Source of the DNA: Loripinus fragilis
Lineage: Eukaryota > Mollusca > Bivalvia > Lucinida > Lucinidae
Reading direction: 5' to 3'
Assembly: GCA_964019695.1 (NCBI GenBank)
Contig: OZ026516.1
Span: forward strand, 94,612,368 to 94,676,367
Length of the DNA: 64,000 nucleotides
The notes under the pieces are model-generated. The model had not been told where the DNA came from and did not search any database. It saw only the letters and a program-made list of their open reading frames with translations. Below, piece by piece: positions 1 to 11,060 of the stretch; position 1 is the first letter of the stretch; each line of letters starts with the position of its first letter. The translations under genes and the position numbers were made by a program.

Positions 1-1212
1 TCATGAAACACTTTACAACATAAATATTGTGCTGAGTTTCCACCCACCTGGTGAGCTAATCACTACCCTTTTTACAATCAATGGTCTGTGACCTAAAGAC
101 CTCACCCTTCTCAGATAAATGACCCAAAATAGCCCTAAATTCAAACAAATAAACATTTTAGAGCACATTTATATTGTTTGTATGCATTGTTTACCACAAA
201 GCTATTATAGGGAACCCCTTTAACAACCCTATGCCCTACAAATATTACTGGTAAAATCATGGTACAGCAAATTAAAGGACAGCATCCTTTCTTTACACAT
301 TAAATCAACATCTAATCATATAAAAGTTATTTTGTGCAAAATAGAGAAAATTCTACTAATATTAGGAACAGCCAGAGGTTGTTAAGAGCAAAACTATATT
401 TTCCATAAAATAAATTCAACTCAGTTGCATATAACTTAACCAAATGACCATTACTGTGATTAACGGAAACTTGCGAAAGGGCCTTTTTGACCCTATTTTG
501 ATAATTACAAGAACAAATACTTCAAAAATGCTTCAGCATAACAATGAAAAATACAAATGCTCTGATATGGGAAACAGTGAGTTTTAGATAAATAAAATGA
601 GGCTTATAGTATAGCCTGATAGTGCAGAATTGCAACTCACATGCTTCACATCGCAATATGTGGTGCAAAACTGAGCCAACCATCAACCACTACCCACTTA
701 TTAGGCTCTTTTTCAGCAGTCATGATTATTTTTGTTTTATAAAGATGGACTTTTTGAAAGCTGAAATCATTATAGGACTTACTGGAATCAATACTAAGTA
801 TCACAAACATATAACAGGTCACAGACATAGCAGCCAAGGAATCCAACAAAACAGGCCTGATCATCCTCTTTAGGCCCTGGACTTGTAAATGTTTATCCAT
901 AGATCTACATTATAGCTTTTAAGTAAGCTCTGGTCCTGAAAACTCTTAAATCACAATGAGGCTGCCATAGATTTACAGATTGGACCTAGTTCAATCAATA
1001 TGCAAGAATGAGATACCCCGGTTACGGCCATGTTTTACCACTTTTTGGTCCCTGAAGGTGGGCACCCTACATGGGAGGAAAATTGCTTTGAAAAAAAAAA
1101 TCAAAATACAAGGTCCTTTTTATAAGCCACACCAGTAAACTTAGAAAGTATAGCAAACATATTCCTGTATATTAAATATGATTTTCTTTCCCGTATGTTT
1201 ATTATTGACTAA
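1..1212 (+). repeat. Satellite unit 1, medium class (1,212 bp)
   Basis: The only unit with the shortened module (161-322). It carries the GAGCAC module start and TTCAAACAAATAAAC leader otherwise seen together only in unit 52. Private changes include CATCGCAATATG near 650, CACTTATTAGG near 745, and a T-to-A change that lengthens the A-run to 10 (1091-1100). Confidence 0.95.
161..322 (+). repeat. Internally deleted module, 162 bp, in unit 1
   Basis: Both ends of the module are present (GAGCACATTT at the left, AATCATA at the right), but the sequence jumps at 278/279 from ATTAAAGG to ACAGCATCC. Compared with unit 3 this removes the 200 bp equivalent to 2541-2740. Both sides of the deleted segment end in GG, so the junction has 2-bp microhomology. 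It is the only copy of this form in the window. Confidence 0.93.
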
Positions 1213-2262
1213 TCATGAAACACTTTACAACATAAATATTGTGCTGAGTTTCCACCCACCTGGTGAGCCAATCACTACCCTTTTTACAATCAATGGTCTG
1301 TGACCTAAAGACCTCACTCTTGTCAGATAAATGACCCAAAATAGCCCTAAATTCCAAAAAATAAACATTTTAAAAGTTATTTTGTGCAAAATAGAGAAAA
1401 TTCTACTAATATTAGGAACAGCCAGAGGTTGTTAAGAGCAAAACTATATTTTCCATAAAATAAATTCAACTCAGTTGCATATAACTTAACCAAATGACCA
1501 TTACTGTGATTAACGGAAACTTGCGAAAGGGCCTTTTTGACCCTATTTTGATAATTACAAGAACAAATACTTCAAAAATGCTTCAGCATAACAATGAAAA
1601 ATACAAATGCTCTGATATGGGAAACAGTGAGTTTTAGATAAATAAAATGAGGCTTATAGTATAGCCTGATAGTGCAGAATTGCAACTCACATGCTTCACA
1701 TCCCAATATGTGGTGCAAAACTGAGCCAACCATCAACCACTACCCACTAATTAGGCTCTTTTTCAGCAGTCATGATTATTTTTGTTTCATAAAGATGGAC
1801 TTTTTGAAAGCTGAAATCATTATAGGACTTACTGGAATCAATACTAAGTATCACAAACATATAACAGGTCACAGACATAGCAGCCAAGGAATCCAACAAA
1901 ACAGGCCTGATCATCCTCCTTAGGCCCTGGACTTGTAAATGTTTATCCATAGATCTACATTATAGCTTTTAAGTAAGCTCTGGTCCTGAAACTCTTAAAT
2001 CACAATGAGGCTGCCATAGATTTACAGATTGGAACTAGTTCAATCAATATGCAAGAATGAGATACCCCGGTTACGGCCATGTTTTACCACTTTTTGGTCC
2101 CTGAAGGTGGGCACCCTACATGGGAGGAAAATTGCTTTGAAAAAAAATATCAAAATACAAGGTCCTTTTTATAAGCCACACCAGTAAACTTAAAAAGTGT
2201 AGCAAACATATTCCTGTATATTAAATATGATTTTCTTTCCCGTATGTGTATCATTGACTAAT
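1213..2262 (+). repeat. Reference short (S) unit, unit 2, 1,050 bp, with unit anatomy
   Basis: Anatomy of the basic unit, which applies to all others. 1213-1372 is a leader. The 362-bp module, when present, sits between 1372 and 1373. A 10-bp palindrome CTAATATTAG lies at 1406-1415. The two central CpGs are at 1514 and 1524. The GTG-initiated 83-codon open frame is 1672-1923. The sites AGGCCT, TGATCA and AGATCT are at 1903, 1908 and 1951. Two CpGs at 2068 and 2074 lie in CCCCGGTTACGGCC. An A-run spans 2140-2147 and the last CpG is at 2241. These five are the only CpGs I find in the unit. Private variants are CACTCTTGTC near 1315 and GTATGTGTATC near 2243. Confidence 0.96.
1513..1528 (-). other. 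CpG-bearing core with weak CENP-B-box resemblance (unit 2 example)
   Basis: On the minus strand this site reads TTTCGCAAGTTTCCGT. Against the CENP-B core pattern nTTCGnnnnAnnCGGGn, 6 of the 9 essential positions agree (TTCG plus two of CGGG); the central A and two G's do not. It recurs once per unit but is mutated in many. Binding is not supported at this level of match. Confidence 0.2.
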
Positions 2263-3673
2263 CATGAAACACTTTACAACATAAATATTGTGCTGAGTTT
2301 CCACCCACCTGGTGAGCCAATCACTACCCGTTTTTACAATCAATGGTCTGTGACCTAAAGACCTCACCCTTCTCAGATAAATGACCCAAAATAGCCCTAA
2401 ATTCCAACAAATAAACATTTTATGGCACATTTATATTGTTTGTATGCATTGTTTACCACAAAGCTATTATAGGGAACCCCTTGAACAACCCTATGCCCTA
2501 CAAATATTACTGGTAAAATCATGGTACAGCAAAATAAAGGAAAAGTGAACAGATTCATTTTCTTATATCTCTGTTATTTTATATCTGAAATGGCTTCAAC
2601 TTCACTTATATAAGCTTTTACACCACTTTACAACATGGTATACTAAGAAGATGCATGTGCTTTACTGTCTTGAGTCTGATGTGGAGTTATCCCATCCTCC
2701 CTCATTGACAAGGCCAAAATTTCTTGCTCCTAGCTATGGGACAGCATCCTTTCTTTACACATTAAATCAACATCTAATCATATAAAAGTTATTTTGTGCA
2801 AAATAGAGAAATTTCTACTAATATTAGGAACAGCCAGAGGTTGTGAAGAGCAAAACTATATTTTCCATAAAATAAATTCAACTCAGTTGCATATAACTTA
2901 ACCAAATGACCATTACTGTGATTTACGGAAACTTGCGAAAGGGCCTTTTTGACCATATTTTGATAATTACAAGAACAAATACTTCAAAAATGCTTCAGCA
3001 TAACAATGAAAAATACAAATGCTCTGATATGGGAAACAGTGAGTTTTAGATAAATAAAATGAGGCTTATAATATAACCTGATAGTGCAGAATTGCAACTC
3101 ACATGCTTCACATCCCAATATGTGGTGCAAAACTGAGCCAACCATCAACCACTACCCACTAATTAGGCTCTTTTTCAGCAGTCATGATTATTTTTGTTTT
3201 CTAAAGATGGACTTTTTGAAAGCTGAAATCATTATAGGACTTACTGGAATCAATACTAAGTATCACAAACATATAACAGGTCACAGACATAGCAGCCAAG
3301 GAATCCAACAAAACAGGCCTGATCATCCTCCTTAGGCCCTGGACTTGTAACTGTTTATCCATAGATCTACATTATAGCTTTTAAGTAAGCTCTGGTCCTG
3401 AAAACTCTTAAATCACAATGAGGCTGCCATAGATTTACAGATTGGACCTAGTTCAATCAATATGCAAGAATGAGATACCCCGGTTACGGCCATGTTTTAC
3501 ACTTTTTGGTCCCTGAAGGTGGGCACCCTACATGGGAGGAAAATTGCTTTGAAAAAAAATATCAAAATACAAGGTCCTTTTTATAAGCCACACCAGTAAA
3601 CTTAAAAAGTGTAGCAAACATATTCCTGTATATTAAATATGATTTTCTTTCCCGTATGTTTATTATTGACTAA
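2263..3673 (+). repeat. Satellite unit 3, long class (1,411 bp)
   Basis: Module at 2423-2784. Private variants are CCCGTTTTTAC near 2328 and GTTTTCTAAAG near 3197. One base is lost in TTTTACACTTTTTGG near 3495. It is closest to units 7 and 9. Confidence 0.95.
2423..2784 (+). repeat. 362-bp optional module (reference copy, in long unit 3)
   Basis: This segment is present in 15 of 55 complete units, always at the same site, and absent from S units. The left flank ends ...CATTTTA and the module ends ...CATATA before AAAG. S units read CATTTTAAAAG, so the two states differ by exactly 362 bp with a shared TA at the edges. The ends are TGGCACATTT and AATCATA, which are not inverted repeats. I see no transposase, target duplication beyond TA, poly-A tail or SINE boxes. 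Other copies: 4884-5245, 7347-7708, 9810-10171, 30128-30489, 32591-32952, 34004-34365, 36468-36829, 38933-39294, 42447-42808, 44912-45273, 49476-49837, 58238-58599, 59650-60011 and 62111-62472. It could be an ancestral part of the unit lost from S units, or an old insertion; I cannot decide. Confidence 0.93.
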
Positions 3674-4723
3674 TCATGAAACACTTTACAACATAAATAT
3701 TGTGCTGAGTTTCCACCCACCTGGTGAGCCAATCACTACCCTTTTTACAATCAATGGTCTGTGACCTAAAGACCTCCCCCTTGTCAGATAAATGACCCAA
3801 AATAGCCCTAAATTCCACAAAATAAACATTTTAAAAGTTATTTTGTGCAAAATAGAGAAAATTCTACTAATATTAGGAACAGCCAGAGGTTGTTAAGAGC
3901 AAAACTATATGTTCCATAAAATAAATTCAACTCAATTGCATATAACTTAACCAAATGACCATTACTGTGATTAACGGAAACTTGCGAAAGGGCCTTTTTG
4001 ACCCTATTTTGATAATTACAAGAACAAATACTTCAAAAATGCTTCAGCATAACAATGAAAAATACAAATGCTCTGATATTGGAAACAGTGAGTTTTAGAT
4101 AAATAAAATGAGGCTTATAGTATAGCCTGATAGTGCAGAATTGCAACTCACATGCTTCACATCCCAATATGTGGTGCAAAACTGAGCCAACCATCAACCA
4201 CTACCCACTAATTAGGCTCTTTTTCAGCAGTCATGATTATTTTTGTTTTATAAAGATGGACTTTTTGAAAGCTGAAATCATTATAGGACTTACTGGAATC
4301 AATACTAAGTATCACAAACATATAACAGGTCACAGACATAGCAGCCAAGGAATCCAACAAAACAGGCCTGATCATCCTCCTTAGGCCCTGGACTTGTAAA
4401 TGTTTATCCATAGATCTACATTATAGCTTTTAAGTAAGCTCTGGTCCTGAGAACTCTTAAATCATAATGAGGCTGCCATAGATTTACAGATTGGACCTAG
4501 TTCAATTAATATGCAAGAATGAGATACCCCGGTTACGGCCATGTTTTACCACTTTTTGGTCCCTGAAGGTGGGCACCCTACATGGGAGGAAAATTGCTTT
4601 GAAAAAAAATATCAAAATACAAGGTCCTTTTTATAAGCCACACCAGTAAACTTAAAAAGTGTAGCAAACATATTCCTGTATATTAAATATGATTTTCTTT
4701 CCCGTATGTTTATTAGTGACCAA
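3674..4723 (+). repeat. Satellite unit 4, short class (1,050 bp)
   Basis: Twin of unit 8: GACCTCCCCCTT, TATATGTTCC, CTCAATTGC and GATATTGG are shared. It ends in TTAGTGACC, as does unit 8. Confidence 0.95.
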
Positions 4724-6135
4724 TCATGAAACACTTTACAACATAAATATTGTGCTGAGTTTCCACCCACCTGGTGAGCCAATCACTACCCTTTTTACAA
4801 TCAATGGTCTGTGACCTAAAGACCTCACCCTTCTCAGATAAATGACCCAAAATAGCCCTAAATTCCAACAAATAAACATTTTATGGCACATTTATATTGT
4901 TTGTATGCATTGTTTACCACAAAGCTATTATAGGGAACCCCTTGAACAACCCTATGCCCTACAAATATTACTGGTAAAATCATGGTACAGCAAAATAAAG
5001 GAAAAGTGAACAGATTCATTTTCTTATATCTCTGTTATTTTATATCTGAAATGGCTTCAACTTCACTTATATAAGCTTTTACAGCACTTTACAACATGGT
5101 ATACTAAGAAGATGCATGTGCTTTACTGTCTTGAGTCTGATGTGGAGTTATCCCATCCTCCCTCATTGACAAGGCCAAAATTTCTTGCTCCTAGCTATGG
5201 GAGAGCATCCTTTCTTTACACATTAAATCAACATCTAATCATATAAAAGTTATTTTGTGCAAAATAGAGAAAATTCTACTAATATTAGGAACAGCTAGAG
5301 GTTGTTAAGAGCAAAACTATATTTTCCATAAAATAAATTCAACTCAGTTGCATATAACTTAACCAAATGACCATTACTGTGATTAACGGAAACTTGCGAA
5401 AGGGCCTTTTTGACCCTATTTTGATAATTACAAGAACAAATACTTCAAAAATGCTTCAGCATAACAATGAAAAATACAAATGCTCTGATATGGGAAACAG
5501 TGATTTTTAGATAAATAAAATGAGGCTTATAATATAACCTGATAGTGCAGAATTGCAACTCACATGCTTCACATCCCAATATGTGGTGCAAAACTGAGCC
5601 AACCATCAACCACTACCCACTAATTAGGCTCTTTTTCAGCAGTCATGATTATTTTTGTTTTATAAAGATGGACTTTTTGAAAGCTGAAATCATTATAGGA
5701 CTTACTGGAATCAATACTAAGTATCACAAACATATAACAGGCCACAGACATAGCAGCCAAGGAATCCAACAAAACAGGCCTGATCATCCTCCTTAGGCCC
5801 TGGACTTGTAACTGTTTATCCATAGATCTACATTATAGCTTTTAAGTAAGCTCTGGTCCTGAAAACTCTTAAATCACAATGAGGCTGCCATAGATTTACA
5901 GATTGGACCTAGTTCAATCAATATGCAAGAATGAGATACCCCGGTTACGGCCTTGTTTTACCACTTTTTGGTCCCTGAAGGTGGGCACCCTACATGAGAG
6001 GAAAATTGCTTTGAAAAAAAAATATCAAAATACAAGGTCCTTATATAAGCCACACCAGTAAACTTAAAAAGTGTAGCAAACATATTCCTGTATATTAAAT
6101 ATGATTTTCTTTCCCGTATGTTTATTATTGACCAA
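4724..6135 (+). repeat. Satellite unit 5, long class (1,412 bp)
   Basis: Module at 4884-5245. Markers are GGGAGAGCATCC, CAGTGATTTTTAG, GGCCTTGTTTT near 5949 and CTACATGAGAGG near 5991. It has the CTTATATAAG form of the 3' region near 6041. Confidence 0.95.
6041..6050. other. CTTATATAAG palindrome marking the second 3'-region subtype (unit 5 example)
   Basis: Fourteen units (5, 9, 10, 28, 31, 33, 35, 38, 40, 44, 45, 47, 48, 50) read GGTCCTTATATAAGCC here. The others read GGTCCTTTTTATAAGCC or a near variant. The same 10-mer also occurs inside the 362-bp module (near 2606 in unit 3). TATATAAG fits the eukaryotic TATA-box pattern on both strands, but no transcript is implied by that alone. Confidence 0.6.
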
Positions 6136-7186
6136 TCATGAAACACATTACAACATAAATATTGTGCTGAGTTTCCACCCACCTGGTGAGCCAATCACTA
6201 CCCTTTTTACAATCAATGGTCTGTGACCTAAAGACCTCACCCTTGTCAGATAAATGACCCAAAATAGCCCTAAATTCCAAAAAATAAACATTTTAAAAGT
6301 TATTTTGTGCAAAATAGAGAAAATTCTACTAATATTAGGAACAGCCAGAGGTTGTTAAGAGCAAAACTATATTTTCCATAAAATAAATTCAACTCAGTTG
6401 CATATAACTTAACCAAATGACCATTACTGTGATTAACGGAAACTTGCGAAAGGGCCTTTTTGACCCTATTTTGATAATTACATGAACAAATACTTCAAAA
6501 ATGCTTCAGCATAACAATGAAAAATACAAATGCTCTGATATGGGAAACAGTGAGTTTTAGATAAATAAAATGAGGCTTATAGTATAGCCTGATAGTGCAG
6601 AATTGCAACTCACATGCTTCACATCCCAATATGTGGTGCAAAACTGAGCCAACCATCAACCACTACCCACTAATTCGGCTCTTTTTCAGCAGTCATGATT
6701 ATTTTTGTTTTATAAAGATGGACTTTTTGAAAGCTGAAATCATTATAGGACTTACTGGAATCAATACTAAGTATCACAAACATATAACAGGTCACAGACA
6801 TAGCAGCCAAGGAATCCAACAAAACAGGCCTGATCATCCTCCTTAGGCCCTGGACTTGTAAATGTTTATCCATAGATCTACATTATAGCTTTTAAGTAAG
6901 CTCTGGTCCTGAAAAGTCTTAAATCATAATGAGGCTGCCATAGATTTACAGATTGGACCTAGTTCAATTAATATGCAAGAATGAGATACCCCGGTTACGG
7001 CCATGTTTTACCACTTTTTGGTCCCTGAAGGTGGGCACCCTACATGGGAGGAAAATTGCTTTGAAAAAAAAATATCAAAATACAAGGTCCTTTTTATAAG
7101 CCACACCAGTAAACTTAAAAAGTGTAGCAAACATATTCCCGTATATTAAATATGATTTTCTTTCCCGTATGTTTATTATTGACCAA
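6136..7186 (+). repeat. Satellite unit 6, short class (1,051 bp)
   Basis: Marked by AATTCGGCTC near 6672 (a new CpG), AAAAGTCTT near 6912 and ATTCCCGTAT. These are shared with unit 11. ATTACATGAAC near 6477 is private. Confidence 0.95.
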
Positions 7187-8599
7187 TCATGAAACACTTT
7201 ACAACATAAATATTGTGCTGAGTTTCCACCCACCTGGTGAGCCAATCACTACCCTTTTTACAATCAATGGTCTATGACCTAAAGACCTCACCCTTCTCAG
7301 ATAAATGACCCAAAATAGCCCTAAATTCCAACAAATATACATTTTATGGCACATTTATATTGTTTGTATGCATTGTTTACCACAAAGCTATTATAGGGAA
7401 CCCCTTTAACAACCCTATGCCCTACAAATATTACTGGTAAAATCATGGTACAGCAAAATAAAGGAAAGGTGAACCGTTTCATTTTCTTATATCTCTGTTA
7501 TTTTATATCTGAAATGGCTTCAACTTCACTTATATAAGCTTTTACACCACTTTACAACATGGTATACTAAGAAGATGCATGTGCTTTACTGTATTGAGTC
7601 TGATGTGGAGTTATCCCATCCTCCCTCATTGACAAGGCCAAAATTTCTTGCTCCTAGCTATGGGACAGCATCCTTTCTTTACACATTAAATCAACATCTA
7701 ATCATATAAAAGTTATTTTGTGCAAAATAGAGAAATTTCTACTAATATTAGGAACAGCCAGAGGTTGTGAAGAGCAAAACTATATTTTCCATAAAATAAA
7801 TTCAACTCAGTTGCATATAACTTAACCAAATGACCATTACTGTGATTTACGGAAACTTGCGAAAGGGCCTTTTTGACCATATTTTGATAATTACAAGAAC
7901 AAATACTTCAAAAATGCTTCAGCATAACAATGAAAAATACAAATGCTCTGATATGGGAAACAGTGAGTTTTAGATAAATAAAATGAGGCTTATAATATAA
8001 CCTGATAGTGCAGAATTGCAACTCACATGCTTCACATCCCAATATGTGGTGCAAAACTGAGCCAACCATCAACCACTACCCACTAATTAGGCTCTTTTTC
8101 AGCAGTCATGATTATTTTTGTTTTATAAAGATGGACTTTTTGAAAGCTGAAATCATTTTAGGACTTACTGGAATCAATACTAAGTATCACAAACATATAA
8201 CAGGTCACAGACATAGCAGCCAAGGAATCCAACAAAACAGGCCTGATCATCCTCCTTAGGCCCTGGACTTGTAACTGTTTATCCATAGATCTACATTATA
8301 GCTTTTAAGTAAGCTCTGGTCCTGAAAACTCTTAAATCACAATGAGGCTGCCATAGATTTACAGATTGGACCTAGTTCAATCAATATGCAAGAATGAGAT
8401 ACCCCGGTTACGGCCATGTTTTACCACTTTTTGGTCCCTGAAGGTGGGCACCCTACATGGGAGGAAAATTGCTTTGAAAAAAAAATATCAAAATACAAGG
8501 TCCTTTTTATAAGCCACACCAGTAAACTTAAAAAGTGTAGCAAACATATTCCTGTATATTAAATATGATTTTCTTTCCCGTATGTTTATTATTGACTAA
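7187..8599 (+). repeat. Satellite unit 7, long class (1,413 bp)
   Basis: Module at 7347-7708, with private changes GGAAAGGTGAACCG near 7462 and CTGTATTGAG. GGTCTATGACC near 7269 is shared with unit 12, and CATTTTAGGAC near 8154 with unit 9. Confidence 0.95.
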
Positions 8600-9649
8600 T
8601 CATGAAACACTTTACAACATAAATATTGTGCTGAGTTTCCACCCACCTGGTGAGCCAATCACTACCCTTTTTACAATCAATGGTCTGTGACCTAAAGACC
8701 TCCCCCTTGTCAGATAAATGACCCAAAATAGCCCTAAATTCCAAAAAATAAACATTTTAAAAGTTATTTTGTGCAAAATAGAGAAAATTCTACTAATATT
8801 AGGAACAGCCAGAGGTTGTTAAGAGCAAAACTATATGTTCCATAAAATAAATTCAACTCAATTGCATATAACTTAACCAAATGACCATTACTGTGATTAA
8901 CGGAAACTTGCGAAAGGGCCTTTTTGACCCTATTTTGATAATTACAAGAACAAATACTTCAAAAATGCTTCAGCATAACAATGAAAAATACAAATGCTCT
9001 GATATTGGAAACAGTGAGTTTTAGATAAATAAAATGAGGCTTATAGTATAGCCTGATAGTGCAGAATTGCAACTCACATGCTTCACATCCCAATATGTGG
9101 TGCAAAACTGAGCCAACCATCAACCACTACCCACTAATTAGGCTCTTTTTCAGCAGTCATGATTATTTTTGTTTTATAAAGATGGACTTTTTGAAAGCTG
9201 AAATCATTATAGGACTTACTGGAATCAATACTAAGTATCACAAACATATAACAGGTCACAGACATAGCAGCCAAGGAATCCAACAAAACAGGCCTGATCA
9301 TCCTCCTTAGGCCCTGGACTTGTAAATGTTTATCCATAGATCTACATTATAGCTTTTAAGTAAGCTCTGGTCCTGAAAACTCTTAAATCATAATGAGGCT
9401 GCCATAGATTTACAGATTGGACCTAGTTCAATTAATATGCAAGAATGAGATACCCCGGTTACGGCCATGTTTTACCACTTTTTGGTCCCTGAAGGTGGGC
9501 ACCCTACATGGGAGGAAAATTGCTTTGAAAAAAAATATCAAAATACAAGGTCCTTTTTATAAGCCACACCAGTAAACTTAAAAAGTGTAGCAAACATATT
9601 CCTGTATATTAAATATGATTTTCTTTCCCGTATGTTTATTAGTGACCAA
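8600..9649 (+). repeat. Satellite unit 8, short class (1,050 bp)
   Basis: Near-copy of unit 4 at a distance of 4,926 bp, with the same four subfamily markers. Confidence 0.95.
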
Positions 9650-11060
9650 TCATGAAACACTTTACAACATAAATATTGTGCTGAGTTTCCACCCACCTGG
9701 TGAGCCAATCACTACCCTTTTTACAATCAATGGTCTGTGACCTAAAGACCTCACCCTTCTCAGATAAATGACCCAAAATAGCCCTAAATTCCAACAAATA
9801 AACATTTTATGGCACATTTATATTGTTTGCATGCATTGTTTACCACAAAGCTATTATAGGGAACCCCTTGAACAACCCTATGCCCTACAAATATTACTGG
9901 TAAAATCATGGTACAGCAAAATAAAGGAAAAGTGAACAGATTCATTTTCTTATATCTCTGTTATTTTATATCTGAAATGGCTTCAACTTCACTTATATAA
10001 GCTTTTACACCACTTTACAACATGGTATACTAAGAAGATGCATGTGCTTTACTGTCTTGAGTCTGATGTGGAGTTATCCCATCCTCCCTCATTGACAAGG
10101 CCAAAATTTCTTGCTCCTAGCTATGGGAGAGCATCCTTTCTTTACACATTAAATCAACATCTAATCATATAAAAGTTATTTTGTGCAAAATAGAGAAATT
10201 TCTACTAATATTAGGAACAGCCAGAGGTTGTGAAGAGCAAAACTATATTTTCCATAAAATAAATTCAACTCAGTTGCATATAACTTAACCAAATGACCAT
10301 TACTGTGATTTACCGAAACCTGCGAAAGGGCCTTTTTGACCCTATTTTGATAATTACAAGAACAAATACTTCAAAAATGCTTCAGCATAACAATGAAAAA
10401 TACAAATGCTCTGATATGGGAAACAGTGAGTTTTAGATAAATAAAATGAGGCTTATAATATAACCTGATAGTGCAGAATTGCAACTCACATGCTTCACAT
10501 CCCAATATGTGGTGCAAAACTGAGCCAACCATCAACCACTACCCACTAATTAGGCTCTTTTTCAGCAGTCATGATTATTTTTGTTTTATAAAGATGGACT
10601 TTTTGAAAGCTGAAATCATTTTAGGACTTACTGGAATCAATACTAAGTATCACAAACATATAACAGGTCACAGACATAGCAGCCAAGGAATCCAACAAAA
10701 CAGGCCTGATCATCCTCCTTAGGCCCTGGACTTGTAACTGTTTATCCATAGATCTACATTATAGCTTTTAAGTAAGCTCTGGTCCTGAAAACTCTTACAT
10801 CACAATGAGGCTGCCATAGTTTTACAGATTGGACCTAGTTCAATCAATATGCAAGAATGAGATACCCCGGTTACGGCCATGTTTTACCACTTTTTGGTCC
10901 CTGAAGGTGGGCACCCTACATGGGAGGAAAATTGCTTTGAAAAAAAATATCAAAATACAAGGTCCTTATATAAGCCACACCAGTAAACTTAAAAAGTGTA
11001 GCAAACATATTCCTGTATATTAAATATGATTTTCTTTCCCGTATGTTTATTATTGACCAA
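9650..11060 (+). repeat. Satellite unit 9, long class (1,411 bp), chimeric
   Basis: Module at 9810-10171. The 5' part follows unit 5 (GGGAGAGCATCC). From about 10195 the unit follows 3 and 7 (GAAATTTCTAC, CATTTTAGGAC). Private variant TACCGAAACCTGCG near 10311. The 3' region has the CTTATATAAG form. Confidence 0.93.

Noticed and set aside
622..873. Recurrent 83-codon plus-strand frame (GTG start, MQNCNSHAS...) as a tandemly repeated gene
   Set aside because: It starts at GTG, has no recognisable domain or signal peptide, no promoter or splice context, and replacement changes are frequent. It persists because the satellite unit is homogenised.
1747..1950. Recurrent 67-codon minus-strand frame (MDKHLQVQG...)
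   Set aside because: It is the antisense shadow of the same stretch, with no known fold or motif. Two overlapping open frames on opposite strands in an A+T-rich repeat are not evidence of coding.
2030..2080. Possible RNA polymerase III B-box or tRNA-like sequence near CCTAGTTCAATCAATATGC and CCGGTTACGG
   Set aside because: No A-box at the right spacing, no cloverleaf, and the match to GGTTCGAATCC is poor.
2423..2784. The 362-bp module as a transposable element (MITE or SINE)
   Set aside because: No terminal inverted repeats, no poly-A or simple-repeat tail, no convincing A/B boxes, and only TA at the edges. All copies sit at one site of the unit, so there is no sign of independent insertion.
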